The position numbers were made by a program, and so were the translations under genes. The notes below the pieces were generated by a model. That model saw only the letters and a program-made list of their open reading frames with translations. It searched no databases and was not told the DNA's origin. This document shows, one piece after another, positions 8,719 through 18,358 of a stretch of 64,000 nucleotides of DNA (the first letter of the stretch is position 1; every line of letters starts with the position of its first letter). Origin of the DNA: MnTg04 sp964568075 (GTDB lineage Bacteria > Pseudomonadota > Gammaproteobacteria > Steroidobacterales > MnTg04); assembly GCA_964568075.1 (NCBI GenBank), contig CAZMOM010000008.1, positions 1 to 64,000 on the forward strand. Reading direction: 5' to 3'.

Positions 8719-11075
8719 TTATTCTCCGAATTCAACACGTACCCCTATCCAGCCACCCCGCCCAGCGCCGGGTCCCAGGAAGCGCGGATCGCCAAATGCG
8801 GGCCCCAGGACTTCTTCCGGTTCGCCCAGCAAACCAAAGGTCTCGTATTCGACATCGAATAGATTCTCCACTTTGGCAATTACCACAATGAGGTCGTTGA
8901 CGTGATACTCCCCACGGAGATTCACCATGGCGTAACCATCCGTTTCGTCGAGCAAATTCGCCTCATCACCGCGCAGGAACCGGCCGGAGTTGAAGACGAT
9001 ATCCCCACCCAGTGTCAATCGAGGCGAGACAGCGACGTCGGCGCCGAACTTCAGTAAATGTTCCGGAATTCCGGGAATGCGATCGCCTTTCTCGACAGCG
9101 ATTTTTCCGTTGCTATTGGCAAAAGGATGATTCGGGCTGGTGGTGGTAAACGGATCGTCAAATTCCGCATTGACGAAGGCATAGTTGGCGAACCAGTCCA
9201 GTCCGCCATAATCGCCGCTCAGTCCGACCTCGACGCCTTTGCGCACGGTATCGCCGACATTAGCGAAAAATCCTTCGTTCGCTGACACACCGCCAGTGGT
9301 CTGGAAAATAATGTCATCTTCATTGGTGGTATGAAACACGCCGGCATTCCAGGTCAGGTTGCCGCCACCCGTGCCGCCTATCTGCTGGATTTGCCCCCGC
9401 AGGCCACCCTCAAAACTCCTGGCCACCACCTGCTCAAGCGGCGGATCGGCCAGAAAGGCATTGGGGAGGTTGCACGGGGCGGCCGGATCTGAACAGATGA
9501 GTTCCACCGGTGTCGGGACGCGTGAAGACTCGCTGTAGCTGCCGTATACATTAAGTGACGGCATCGCCTGCCACGTCAGACCTATGGTCGGGTTGAATCG
9601 ATCGAACCGATGATTTCCATTCAACTCCGGTTGAACGCCGGACAGGTCATCTATCTTTATCCGGGTAGTATTGAACCGCCCCGCCACGGTGAGCGTAATC
9701 TGCTGTGTCAAATAATTGATGTTGGTGAAAAAGAGCGACCCTGTTCGCGTGCGCGTTGCAACTTCTGTTGCCTCGTCGGGCACGAAGCGACCGCTTCCCG
9801 TCGTGCTCCGGTCCGCTTCCAAAACGGCTACTTCAACCATCGAACGAAACTCGGCGTCCCCCTGCTGATACGCCGCACCGAAGATGAACCGATTCTCGCG
9901 ATCAAAGAGATCGCCCAGAAATGTCTGTTGAATTGAACTGCCAAAGGATTCCTGCTGAAGCGCGCCGATGTTATTGATCGCATCGAAGTCGGCTGCATTC
10001 GCGAAGAAATTGCCGTTCTGGTCGAGCACGATGTCGAAGTTGTCCACCACCGTGCACTGATCGTCGCCGTCCAGATCTTCGAAATCGTCGACCAGGATCT
10101 GTTCGCCTGCGATACTGCACGCATCGAACTCCGTTCCGTCACCGTTGAAAGCATCCGTAACGATGTCACGATAAAACACGTTGCCCGACAGCAGCATGGT
10201 TTCACTGAACCAGTGCGTGCCATCGATGATCACCATCTTCATATCGTTAGCGGTAATATCCGGTAACGTGAAGACGGCTTTACGATTGATGTCCAAAAGC
10301 TGTACGGGAGCCGGGCCATTGCCGATCAATTCGCCATCACCATAGGTAACACCGATATCGACGGTGCTGCCCTCGCCGCGCCAGCCGGCCGTGCCGAAAA
10401 AACTCTTGACCTCGGAAGGCGATTCATCGCGCCAGCCGTCTTCGTCGAAGTAGTTCATGGTGGCGAAATAGCCAAACTCACCGTTATTCCAGCCGGCTTC
10501 CGCCTGGCCGACGCGCCGGCCGAAGGATCCGCCGTAGATCTCGCCACGGTAACCGGAATGGGTGAAACCATCCTTGGTCTCAATAGCCAACGAACCACCC
10601 AAGGTATTCAGGCCGAACAGGGGATTGGCTCCGCCGATTAGATTGATGCTGGCGATGGCGGATTCCGGTATGAGCTCCCAGTTGATCATATCACCGAACG
10701 GTTCCATGATCCGGACGCCGTCCTGGTAAACCGCGATTCCCTGAGGTAGCCCCAGCAAGGGGGAAGCTGTGAATCCGCGGTACTGCACATCCGGTTGCAG
10801 TGGATTATTCTGCGCCGCACTAATATTCACACCGCCGAGATTCCGATTCAAGAATTCGGTCAGATCTAGTGACTGACTCTGGTCCAGATCGTCACTGCTC
10901 GCAGTCTGAACGTTGCTGGGTATCACTTTTTTGGGAACGCCGACGCCATGGGTGGGCGTTATACCGATGACCACAATTTCATCTATCTGTTCTGTGTCCT
11001 GCGCAAAAGAACTAGTCGCCAATAATGAAATGTACAGCCCCAGAAAAAAAATAAGCGTCCCTTTTCCAAATTCAT
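8719..11075 (-). CDS. TonB-dependent outer-membrane receptor, 5' end probably frameshifted
   Basis: The mature part is a complete TonB receptor: a TonB-box-like 'IDEIVVIGI', plug motifs 'VQYRGFTASPLLGLPQGIAVYQDGVRI' region and 'NLIGGANPLFGLNTLGGSLAIETK', then a long barrel ending in 'VRVEFGE'. A signal peptide h-region ends 'SLLATSSFAQD', but the frame has no start codon close to it; the nearest are about 90 codons further up in unlikely sequence. ATGs at 11111 and 11075 in the next frame would enter the signal peptide correctly if the T8 run (11044-11051) were T9. The substrate is unknown; position among C1 genes makes metal or PQQ-related uptake possible, but that is inference. Confidence 0.88.
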
Positions 11076-11111
11076 TCCTCTTGGGCCAATCTGTCCGTAA
11101 TCCCCTCGCAT

Positions 11112-11938
11112 AGTCGATTTTTATTTCTTCGCTTACAGTTTCAGGAGAGGGTCTGGCAAATAATAGGAATAATTCCTGATAAAGGAAGGCAACCTCCAGT
11201 AAGCGTAACGCCAGATTGGCGGTCGAACGCAGTTCCCGAACAATCGTATTTCTAATGCTGTGAATCACACGCACAGGTCCGGCCACCAAGATTGGTATGA
11301 CGGGGTCGTAACTGGCGGGAAAAGCTGGAATCGAGAACTCATGGCGAACAGATCTTTTGACTTTGGAATCGTACGATATCGGATTCTTCATAGCAGGGCT
11401 ATGCAAAAATTTCGTTGAGATCCATAAAAGTATGGCGTCTGCCATTTACGAATGCAGCTCCTGGTCCGAATCATCCTGTACCAGGATACAAAATCCAGCC
11501 AATGGGTTTAGCCCGGATCTAAATACCATAATCGCGGTCCCGAGCCCGACCACCCGATCACCAGAGTCACGGGATAAGCTGAAATCAATTTACGTAAAAA
11601 GCGGGCGTGGATCGGTAATTCTGGATCGACGAATGACGAATTAACTGCGTACGCTAGCCATTCGACGACAAACACATTACGATTACAGAACAAGAAATCC
11701 AAACCGGATGGATTGACATATTTCTTAATTCCGGTAGAAATCTGCCCGACAGGAATTGTTGATATACGATGTTTTACAAACACGAAGAGACTTGCGCCGT
11801 ACTCGGCGGTGGCGAAGGCACGTTGGGCGATGAGTATGCCGGTAACCGGATCCGCTCGCCTGCAGCACCGGGCGTAGCATAGGTGGGCGTACGCATTAGC
11901 AGAACGAGAGTGCAGCCACATTGAAGACTGATGGCGCG
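11112..11938. other. Intergenic/leader region without a convincing gene
   Basis: The formate dehydrogenase-side receptor frame continues up to 11445, but its translation here lacks protein-like features. Another minus-strand frame (11508-11921) is rich in rare residues and has no family. The region should hold the promoter of the receptor (minus) and of the DoxX gene (plus). Confidence 0.4.
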
Positions 11939-12427
11939 ATGCGAAACGCGGGCGAATGGCTGGCGGTGCTACGAATTGCCACTGGCGCCTGGTTCATCAA
12001 GGCCATTTGGACCAAATGGGTTCTGCTCGGTGGATTTTTGCCCGTGCCGATGGCATCTCAGCGCTGGATCGAGACGATGCCGCGAATCCTGGAGGGGTAT
12101 GCTGAAATCAATCCACTGGCCTTGTTCAGCAGCCTTCTCCAGCACAGCATAATACCCAACGTGGAAGTGTTTGCGCATCTGACTGCCATTGGTGAAGGGC
12201 TTATTGGGATCGGATTGACTCTTGGCCTGTTCACCAGAACATCAGCAGTTGGCGGTTTTTTTCTGCTCCTATGTTACGAGATCGGCGCAATGGGTTTGCC
12301 GTTTTCGCGACACGGACTTCGGTTGCTGATGATTGTTGCCGTCGTGGCGTTTTTCTTTGCTCGCGCCGGCGCTGTCTGGGGATGCGACGCCTGGTTGAGC
12401 CGGCGGTCCGCTGCCCGATTGTTGTAA
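11939..12427 (+). CDS. DoxX-family membrane protein
   Basis: About 162 residues with four predicted transmembrane helices: around 'LAVLRIATGAWFIKAIW', 'FAHLTAIGEGLIGIGLTLGLF', 'SAVGGFFLLLCYEIGAM' and 'LLMIVAVVAFFFARAG'. This is the layout of DoxX/TQO-small-subunit-like proteins, which sit in the inner membrane and are often linked to quinone or redox processes. The function here is unknown. A TTG at 11921 preceded by GAGAG is an alternative start. It is convergent with the beta-propeller gene at 12431, with only three bases between the two stops. Confidence 0.75.
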   Translation: MRNAGEWLAVLRIATGAWFIKAIWTKWVLLGGFLPVPMASQRWIETMPRILEGYAEINPLALFSSLLQHSIIPNVEVFAHLTAIGEGLIGIGLTLGLFTRTSAVGGFFLLLCYEIGAMGLPFSRHGLRLLMIVAVVAFFFARAGAVWGCDAWLSRRSAARLL

Positions 12428-12430
12428 ATT

Positions 12431-13564
12431 CTATGGAGATGGTCGCGGATTCGGCCCGATCGCGACGCCCCACGGTGTTTCACCGACTTTGATCCTGGTT
12501 ACTACGTCCATCGATTCGGTATCGACCACAGTAACATCGTCCGAAGGTCCATTTGCTGTATACAGGAAACGCTCATCTTCGGTAAGCACAATCCCCCATG
12601 CCCTGGGGCCAACCTCGACCGAACCAACGACTTCGAAAGTATTCAGGTCAATTGCCGATACCGTTTTTCCACGACCGTTGGCCACGTAGAGCCGCTTGTT
12701 GTCCGAGGTGATTACCATGCCCACAGGCTTTGCCGTAGCATCGAGTTCTATGGTCGCGACAACCTCGTGACTCACGACGTCTATCACCGTGATCGAATGC
12801 GCCAATTCGGCTGAGACAAACGCTCGCGACCCGTCGGGAGCGAATACTACATCACGCGGCCGCAAGCCAACAGCGATCGTCGCGACGACGGTTCCGCTGT
12901 TGGCATCCAGCACGGTAACTTCGTGATCGGTTTCACTCGTGACATACACCAACCTACCGTCAGGGCTGACCCGAACGCCCTCCGGCTCACGGCCGACGGC
13001 AACTGTTTTCATAACTTCGCCACTGGCTATATCTACGATAGTCGCCTGATCCGAATCTTCATTGGAAACAAACAAGCGCTGGCCGTCCGCACTGAGATCG
13101 AACTGTTCCGGGTCCGATCCGCCCGGTAGCACCTGCTCCAGATCGGCCGTCAAAACGTTAACAACTGCAATGCCGTCTTTGGTTTTGTCAGTTCCCTGTT
13201 TTTCGCAGTCCTCGTCAGACATAGATGGAGGACATTTCGGCGAGCCCGATAATGCAACAAATACTTTTTCCCCGGCGTGACCTACCCTGATGCCGCGTGG
13301 CCGCCGACCGACGTTCAAAGTGGTTATGACTTGATTGCTTACTGTCGATATGATCGAAATATCACCGGAATCCTCGTTGCTGACATAAACGAATTCTCCG
13401 CCCGCTGGCCACCGCACCTCGGTTGGGGCCGGCGATTCGCCTTCTTTCCCTTCTTGAGATCCGGCTTCAATATTCGGTGTCTCGTCGCAGCCAGCCAAAA
13501 TGGCGAGCATTAGAAATAGTCGGCAATACGAACCCGTACTCAGACCCAACCCTGCGTTACCCAT
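12431..13564 (-). CDS. PQQ-dependent catabolism-associated beta-propeller lipoprotein (YncE-like)
   Basis: A lipoprotein signal (lipobox LAGC near residue 25) is followed by seven YVTN/YncE-type blades with repeated '.VYVSNE..', 'ITTLNVGRRPRGI', 'VTVLDANSG.VVATI.VG.RP' units. This is the family seen with PQQ alcohol dehydrogenase clusters and annotated as a PQQ-dependent catabolism-associated beta-propeller. Its role there is not established. The loop 'CPPSMSDEDCEKQ' adds two cysteines. GGGGG lies eight bases upstream of the ATG. It fits with the dehydrogenase genes at 16.3 and 21.7 kb. Confidence 0.85.
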   Translation of the reverse strand: MGNAGLGLSTGSYCRLFLMLAILAGCDETPNIEAGSQEGKEGESPAPTEVRWPAGGEFVYVSNEDSGDISIISTVSNQVITTLNVGRRPRGIRVGHAGEKVFVALSGSPKCPPSMSDEDCEKQGTDKTKDGIAVVNVLTADLEQVLPGGSDPEQFDLSADGQRLFVSNEDSDQATIVDIASGEVMKTVAVGREPEGVRVSPDGRLVYVTSETDHEVTVLDANSGTVVATIAVGLRPRDVVFAPDGSRAFVSAELAHSITVIDVVSHEVVATIELDATAKPVGMVITSDNKRLYVANGRGKTVSAIDLNTFEVVGSVEVGPRAWGIVLTEDERFLYTANGPSDDVTVVDTESMDVVTRIKVGETPWGVAIGPNPRPSP

Positions 13565-13633
13565 GTTTTTGACCCCCAGATAAGTCACTCTGCAAAAGGC
13601 TGTAAAAGCGCATTAGAGTATTTTTCATGCTGA

Positions 13634-14050
13634 CTATTCGGTTTCCTCGCCGCCTGCGTGCCATTCACCGCCTCCGCTAACACATTGCTTTTTAGCCCGT
13701 GCCAACACCTGTTCCGATTTATCGTAAAGAAATATTTTTACGGGCGCGACCATTCCAGCTCCGACAACCAGTCGATCGCATTTTCCACTATAGGAAGCCG
13801 GACAATACGGTACGAATCGCGTCGTGACCTGGACGTTCGCCACAACCTGTACATCGGTCTTCCATTGGCATACACCAGATTCGAAAGAAGTTCGTTCCAG
13901 CGAAATGTTTTCGAAACAAGTTGTCGTGGTTTCATCTTGCGCGTCGCTTTTTTTATGAATAACGACACAACTACGGCCCGCTTCAACAGCTTCCTGGGCG
14001 AATGTTGTTCCCAACATCAAAATCAACAGAAATATCGATAGAATTCGCAC
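13634..14050 (-). CDS. Small exported cysteine-containing protein, unknown function
   Basis: About 138 residues. The GTG at 14050 is chosen because AGGGAG lies seven bases upstream and the product starts directly with a signal peptide ending 'GTTFAQE'. The mature part has six cysteines, probably forming disulfides, and no recognised domain. It lies between the beta-propeller lipoprotein and an SRPBCC gene on the same strand. I do not recognise the family. Confidence 0.65.
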   Translation of the reverse strand: MRILSIFLLILMLGTTFAQEAVEAGRSCVVIHKKSDAQDETTTTCFENISLERTSFESGVCQWKTDVQVVANVQVTTRFVPYCPASYSGKCDRLVVGAGMVAPVKIFLYDKSEQVLARAKKQCVSGGGEWHAGGEETE

Positions 14051-14111
14051 AATCAAACTCCCTGTAGACTGACGCACGCCAGTGTATTTGTCCTGAGCGT
14101 GAAGCGGTTTT

Positions 14112-14534
14112 TTATGCGGCCCCGAACCTGTCGATCAACGCAGCGAAGCCGGCTTTGTATACGCCGGAAATTGCGGCTTGCGCATCAGCTTCCGGGGTCT
14201 CGTGCGGCTCGAATTCGCTCGACCACGTCACGATGGAAACCGAGGTGTCCCCGCTCACTTCAAGAGTGGATTGATAGTTTCGAACCGGCAACGGGCCAGC
14301 ATCCAGAATAGTGTAGGTGTAACTTCGCGCCTTATCGTCACTCTCGTCGAGGCGCTCGACAATCTTGCTGCCATCACCTAAGGTCAGGTGGCGGATCGAG
14401 CTGTCCCCACTGCTCGCCGCCTCGCTTGCAGCAATGGCCGGATGCCAGGTATCCAGACGGTCAAAATCACCGATAACTGACCAAATGTCCGTAGCGGACG
14501 CGTTAAGTGAGACCGATTCTTTTACTGTCGTCAT
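14112..14534 (-). CDS. SRPBCC (START-like) family protein
   Basis: About 140 residues with the helix-grip pattern of small SRPBCC proteins: 'ESVSLNASATDIWSVIGDFDRLDTWHPAI' at the N-terminus, central strands '.RHLTLGDGSKIVERL' and 'YTILDAGPLPVRNYQSTLEV', and the long C-terminal helix 'AISGVYKAGFAALIDRFG'. These bind hydrophobic ligands; the ligand here is unknown. AGGAAG eight bases upstream of the ATG sets the start. There is no signal peptide, so it is cytoplasmic. Confidence 0.8.
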   Translation of the reverse strand: MTTVKESVSLNASATDIWSVIGDFDRLDTWHPAIAASEAASSGDSSIRHLTLGDGSKIVERLDESDDKARSYTYTILDAGPLPVRNYQSTLEVSGDTSVSIVTWSSEFEPHETPEADAQAAISGVYKAGFAALIDRFGAA

Positions 14535-14645
14535 TGTCGAGGCTTCCTGCAACGGTACCAACGACGGACAATATCATTTCCCTCAGGCAATTGTTAGGAT
14601 TCACAACGCTGCGACCATAAGCGACTCGATCGGGGAGGCCGGGCG

Positions 14646-15512
14646 ATGAAAATACAGGCGGCGCTAATCTGCTTCATTCTGTTCGTGGGTATCGATGTCT
14701 TCGCTGTGGATTCCGAAGAGTTTCGAATTCTGAATCTGAGCCTTTTGGACGCGGCCAAAAAGGGTGAGTCGAAACTCGTCTTGTCCAAACTGAAAGAAGG
14801 CGCGTCCATACACACGCGCGATCGATTCGGCAACTCAGCCTTGATATATGCGGCGCGCACTGCCCACGTCGATACGGCCAGAATCTTACTGGACGCCGGA
14901 GCACAGGTAAATCAAGCTAATGTTGCCGGAAACACGCCATTGTTCGAGGCGGCCGCTAGTGGAGATGAGGACTTGGTGCGCCTGCTGCTGGATAGCGATG
15001 CCAACCCCAACGCCGTCAATATTAAGAACGTATCGCCACTTTCTAATGCTATATTTCACAAGCACCCGGCTGTCGGCGCGCTGCTGTTGCAATACGGTGC
15101 CAGGGCCGATTTCGTGGATAATACCGGTAAAAGTGGTGCGGTGTATGCGGCAGCCAATGGTGAAACACGAATACTCCGCCACCTGTTGGACGCTCACAGG
15201 GGGTCAGAAATTTCGGTAGATGCGCGCTACTCGCATGACCTGACGCTGTTGATGTGGGCCGCGGGTTACGGCCAGACTGATGTCGTCGAAATGCTCACGG
15301 CGCGGGGTGCGAAGTTGGATTTAGTCGATGACCGCGGCAAATCCGCGTTACTGATGGCAGCCGAAGAAGGTCACTCCAATGTTGTCAGATTCTTGCTCAA
15401 TAAGGGCAGCAATAGAGTGTTACGCGACAAGAACGGCCGAACAGCGCACGATCTGGCGCTGTTGGGCGGACACGAAGAAACAACGCGTGTGCTGATGGAA
15501 TCAGCGAATTGA
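14646..15512 (+). CDS. Exported ankyrin-repeat protein
   Basis: A signal peptide (about 1-20, ending 'GIDVFAVD') is followed by six to seven ankyrin repeats, for example 'FGNSALIYAARTAHVDTARILLDAGAQVN', broken here as 'GNTPLFEAAASGDEDLVRLL' and 'GKSALLMAAEEGHSNVVRFL'. Ankyrin repeats bind proteins; bacterial periplasmic examples are sometimes linked to heme or redox enzymes. The partner is unknown. It is convergent with the diheme cytochrome gene, leaving eight bases between them. Confidence 0.85.
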   Translation: MKIQAALICFILFVGIDVFAVDSEEFRILNLSLLDAAKKGESKLVLSKLKEGASIHTRDRFGNSALIYAARTAHVDTARILLDAGAQVNQANVAGNTPLFEAAASGDEDLVRLLLDSDANPNAVNIKNVSPLSNAIFHKHPAVGALLLQYGARADFVDNTGKSGAVYAAANGETRILRHLLDAHRGSEISVDARYSHDLTLLMWAAGYGQTDVVEMLTARGAKLDLVDDRGKSALLMAAEEGHSNVVRFLLNKGSNRVLRDKNGRTAHDLALLGGHEETTRVLMESAN

Positions 15513-15520
15513 GACAGTTT

Positions 15521-16114
15521 CTATAGACTGCTTAGGTGCTGCGCAACATTGATTAATTCCTGATCGGCGAAAGACGCCAGCAATGATCCTTTTGCAGGCG
15601 AATTTTGTCGCGACTTGGATTTGAAATCCAACATTGTCTTTGCAAGATATTCAGGATGTTGGCCCGCCAGCCGAGGTACGCGGCTATCGCCATCGAATTT
15701 ACCTAGATGACACGCGATGCATTGCCCCGCTGTGATGACGGTTATTGCGGATCTGGTCACTTGATCATCGCTCGCATATTCGGTATCTGGCCAGACCTGT
15801 TCCGAAAAATACTTTGCGATGAGTTGCATTTGATCTTTATCAAGTGCAGAAACGACGGGGCCCATTATCGGATTCGCGCGCAGTCCCGATTTGAAATCAT
15901 TGAGCTGAACGTAGAGATAGTAGAATTCCTGTCCTGCCAATATCGGGTATTGTTGTTGAGTCGATGCCCCCTGATCACCGTGACAAACTTGACATGACTT
16001 CAGTAGGTCCGCGACGGGGGCATATTCATCGCCGGTATCGATGTCTGCCAGCGTAATTGTCGCGCCAGCGAATGTCACAAACAAAAAAAAGTTCAGTAAT
16101 CTTCCAATCATCAT
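15521..16114 (-). CDS. Diheme cytochrome c (c4-like)
   Basis: About 197 residues with a signal peptide and two c-heme sites, CQVCH (about residue 41) and CIACH (about residue 133). The spacing and the repeated 'P.LAGQ..YYL..QL.DFKSG.R' and 'PRLAGQHPEYLAKTMLDFKS' segments are the two-domain cytochrome c4 pattern. It would carry electrons in the periplasm, plausibly from the PQQ alcohol dehydrogenase encoded next upstream (16259-17974) to a terminal oxidase. A terminator at 16204-16232 separates the two genes. Confidence 0.88.
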   Translation of the reverse strand: MMIGRLLNFFLFVTFAGATITLADIDTGDEYAPVADLLKSCQVCHGDQGASTQQQYPILAGQEFYYLYVQLNDFKSGLRANPIMGPVVSALDKDQMQLIAKYFSEQVWPDTEYASDDQVTRSAITVITAGQCIACHLGKFDGDSRVPRLAGQHPEYLAKTMLDFKSKSRQNSPAKGSLLASFADQELINVAQHLSSL

Positions 16115-16203
16115 AAGCAATCTTGCTTTTAGAGCGATTCAGGTGATTTGACCGACTTTTATGACGTTCAGTTCCGGCGAATTGTCTACAGATCTGGTAC
16201 CTG

Positions 16204-16232
16204 CAAAAATAGCGGCCGCATGTGCGGCCGCT
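16204..16232 (-). terminator. Rho-independent terminator after the PQQ alcohol dehydrogenase
   Basis: AGCGGCCGC and GCGGCCGCT form a perfect 9-bp stem with a 4-base loop. On the minus strand it is followed by ATTTTTG. It lies 27 bases past the dehydrogenase stop. Confidence 0.85.
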
Positions 16233-16258
16233 AAAGATTACGATGACTTTTTGCCGAT

Positions 16259-17974
16259 CTACTTGCCGAGCTTGAACGCTATTATTTCATTGCCACGCTT
16301 GTAATCAAGCTGCACATTACCGCCCGCGCCAACCACAATGTATTGGTTGCCGCCCACGTTATATGAAGCCGGTGGAGCGTTGACGCCGGCATTCGCCTTG
16401 TATTGCCACAAGACTTCGCCCGTCTTCGAATCGAAGGCTCTAAACCAGCCATTGCCTTCGCCGGTAAACACCAGGCCGCCGCCTGTCGCCAGAATCCCAC
16501 CGATCATGGGCTGCTCGGTTTTGACCTTCCACCTGATTTTCCCGGTGTTGTAGTCAACTGCCGTGATATTACCCCATTGCTGTTCTTCAGCAATGACCTT
16601 GAATGCACCCCCTAGCCACAGTTTCCCGCCAGGATACGGCGTGGCCTCAACGTGGTACGTCATCGGCTGATGAAGATTGATCGCATAGGTCAAACCGAGG
16701 TTCGGATCGATGGCCATTGGAGACCATTCGACGCCACCATTAGCGCCAGGCAGCATGCGCTCGCCCTCGGGTGTCGGCAGGACCCAGCGATTTTCCTGAA
16801 CCACCATGGGTTCGGAGAACCGTATGAGGCTGCAGTCTTTCGCACGGTGCACGTAGACATAACCTGTCTTGCCGGCGTGCAGCACACCCTTCACTTCGTT
16901 GCCCCTGTCGTCCACCACTGTTGTTAATACCGGTGGACTCACGGCGTCCAGATCCCATACGTCGTGTGCGATGTATTGAAAATGGCACTTGTACTTACCG
17001 GTACTCAGATCAACCGCCACGAGTGAATTCGTGTACAGATTGTCCCCGGGCCGAATCGCCCCATAAAGGTCGGGAGACGGGTTACCGACAACGAAATACA
17101 CCGTATTCGTTTCCCGGTCTATCGCCATATTCTGCCAGACACCACCTCCCAGCGTTTTGTAGGGGTCACCGAGCTTTTTCAATGCCGCTTTTTCAGCTCG
17201 GATATCTCGCAACATATCGCGACCCGTTGCGTCTTTGGTCGCCCATACGCCGACAGAATTCTCGGCCGTTGTGTGGAACGTCCACAGCTCCTTGCCGGTA
17301 TCCGCATCATAGGCCTTCACGAAACCGCGAATTCCGTACTCGCCGCCGTTCGTTCCGATGAGGATTTTTCCGTCAACCGCGGTCGGAGCCATGGTTTCGC
17401 TGTAGCCAAGCTCGGGATCGGCAATCTGCGTTGCCCACGCGAGACGACCTGTTTTCGCATCCAGGGCCACCAGCTTGGCATCCAGCGTACCCATATAGAC
17501 TTTATCGCCATACGGGAACACACCGCGATTGTTTGGTCCGCAGCAATACGTCGTAATCGGACCCATGTCGTGTTTGTAATGCCAGATCTTCTTGCCTGTT
17601 TCTGCATTCAATGCGTAGACATGGTTGAATGACGTCGTGACATACATGACGCCGTTTACAACGATCGGTGTCGTTTCCAGAGACTCTACGACTTCAGTCT
17701 TGAACGTCCAGGCACGCTGCAAGCGGTCGACGTTGCCGATGTTAATCTGGCGCGCCGGATAGTAACGCGTCTGATTGTAGTTTCCGTTGGTATGCAGGAA
17801 ATTATTGGAGTCACCGGCCGCGCGATCCAACATATCTTGCGTAACCGTCAGCATATCGCCGTACAACGTGCCGCCGCCGACTTCCTGAGATTGCACCGAA
17901 CTGATACTGAACAGCGCGATACTCGATCCAACAAATAAATTTAAAAACAGATTATTGATTCTTTTGTTGCCCAT
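16259..17974 (-). CDS. PQQ-dependent alcohol dehydrogenase, lanthanide-type active site
   Basis: A 571-residue quinoprotein with signal peptide (about 1-29). It has the vicinal disulfide C144-C145 ('TYCCGPNNRG') that stacks on PQQ, repeated 'DAKTGR..W' propeller docking motifs, and 'HDVWDLDAV' where D341 is the catalytic Asp and D343 takes the position that is Asp in lanthanide-dependent and Ala/Ser/Thr in calcium-dependent enzymes. It would oxidise an alcohol in the periplasm and pass electrons to cytochrome c. The substrate is uncertain, because it is clearly distinct from the xoxF at 21669. The GGAGG eight bases before the ATG fixes the start; open frame upstream of it is not used. Confidence 0.93.
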   Translation of the reverse strand: MGNKRINNLFLNLFVGSSIALFSISSVQSQEVGGGTLYGDMLTVTQDMLDRAAGDSNNFLHTNGNYNQTRYYPARQINIGNVDRLQRAWTFKTEVVESLETTPIVVNGVMYVTTSFNHVYALNAETGKKIWHYKHDMGPITTYCCGPNNRGVFPYGDKVYMGTLDAKLVALDAKTGRLAWATQIADPELGYSETMAPTAVDGKILIGTNGGEYGIRGFVKAYDADTGKELWTFHTTAENSVGVWATKDATGRDMLRDIRAEKAALKKLGDPYKTLGGGVWQNMAIDRETNTVYFVVGNPSPDLYGAIRPGDNLYTNSLVAVDLSTGKYKCHFQYIAHDVWDLDAVSPPVLTTVVDDRGNEVKGVLHAGKTGYVYVHRAKDCSLIRFSEPMVVQENRWVLPTPEGERMLPGANGGVEWSPMAIDPNLGLTYAINLHQPMTYHVEATPYPGGKLWLGGAFKVIAEEQQWGNITAVDYNTGKIRWKVKTEQPMIGGILATGGGLVFTGEGNGWFRAFDSKTGEVLWQYKANAGVNAPPASYNVGGNQYIVVGAGGNVQLDYKRGNEIIAFKLGK

Positions 17975-18228
17975 CACTCTCGCCTCCCCGGTGTGAACCT
18001 TATTATTTTCCTTCCGACTGGATGCCGAACAGATACTGTGCAAATCGTGGTTCGACAATCCGAATTTAGTATACACGGTAATCGCTACAATAAGGCCCTG
18101 AACGACTAACCGGTTTCGGGCGCACAATGCTCGCAATATTTTGCGTATATCATACTGATAAATAAAGGAAAGTTTTCGATTTATCGTCATCCATTCGGGT
18201 GCTTTCGTACGACTGCAGGGACGCAGGA

Positions 18229-18301
18229 GGTAGGGCAACGCAGGAGCAGTTGCCGAGCAGGAATCCTTTCTGCGGCGCAGACCCGCTGGGCCTGCCCTAT
18301 C
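18229..18301. ncRNA. Compact structured element of unknown function
   Basis: TAGGGCA (18231-18237) and TGCCCTA (18293-18299) close the element. Inside are GGCAAC...GTTGCC and TCTGCG-G-CGCAGA hairpins, and a GC-rich 'CCCGCTGGG'. This is much stem-forming sequence for a 73-base stretch. It lies in the 384-base gap upstream of the PQQ alcohol dehydrogenase (minus) and after the transporter stop. Which strand acts is unclear, and it matches no family I recognise. Confidence 0.35.
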
Positions 18302-18358
18302 ACCTTGACGGAGTATTAGCTTCACCCAGAATCCGCGATCCCTGGTGAATTACGCAGG

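Noticed and set aside
11508..11921. Minus-strand open frame of 137 codons between the receptor and DoxX genes
   Set aside because: No ribosome site, no signal peptide or domain, and a composition unlike its neighbours.
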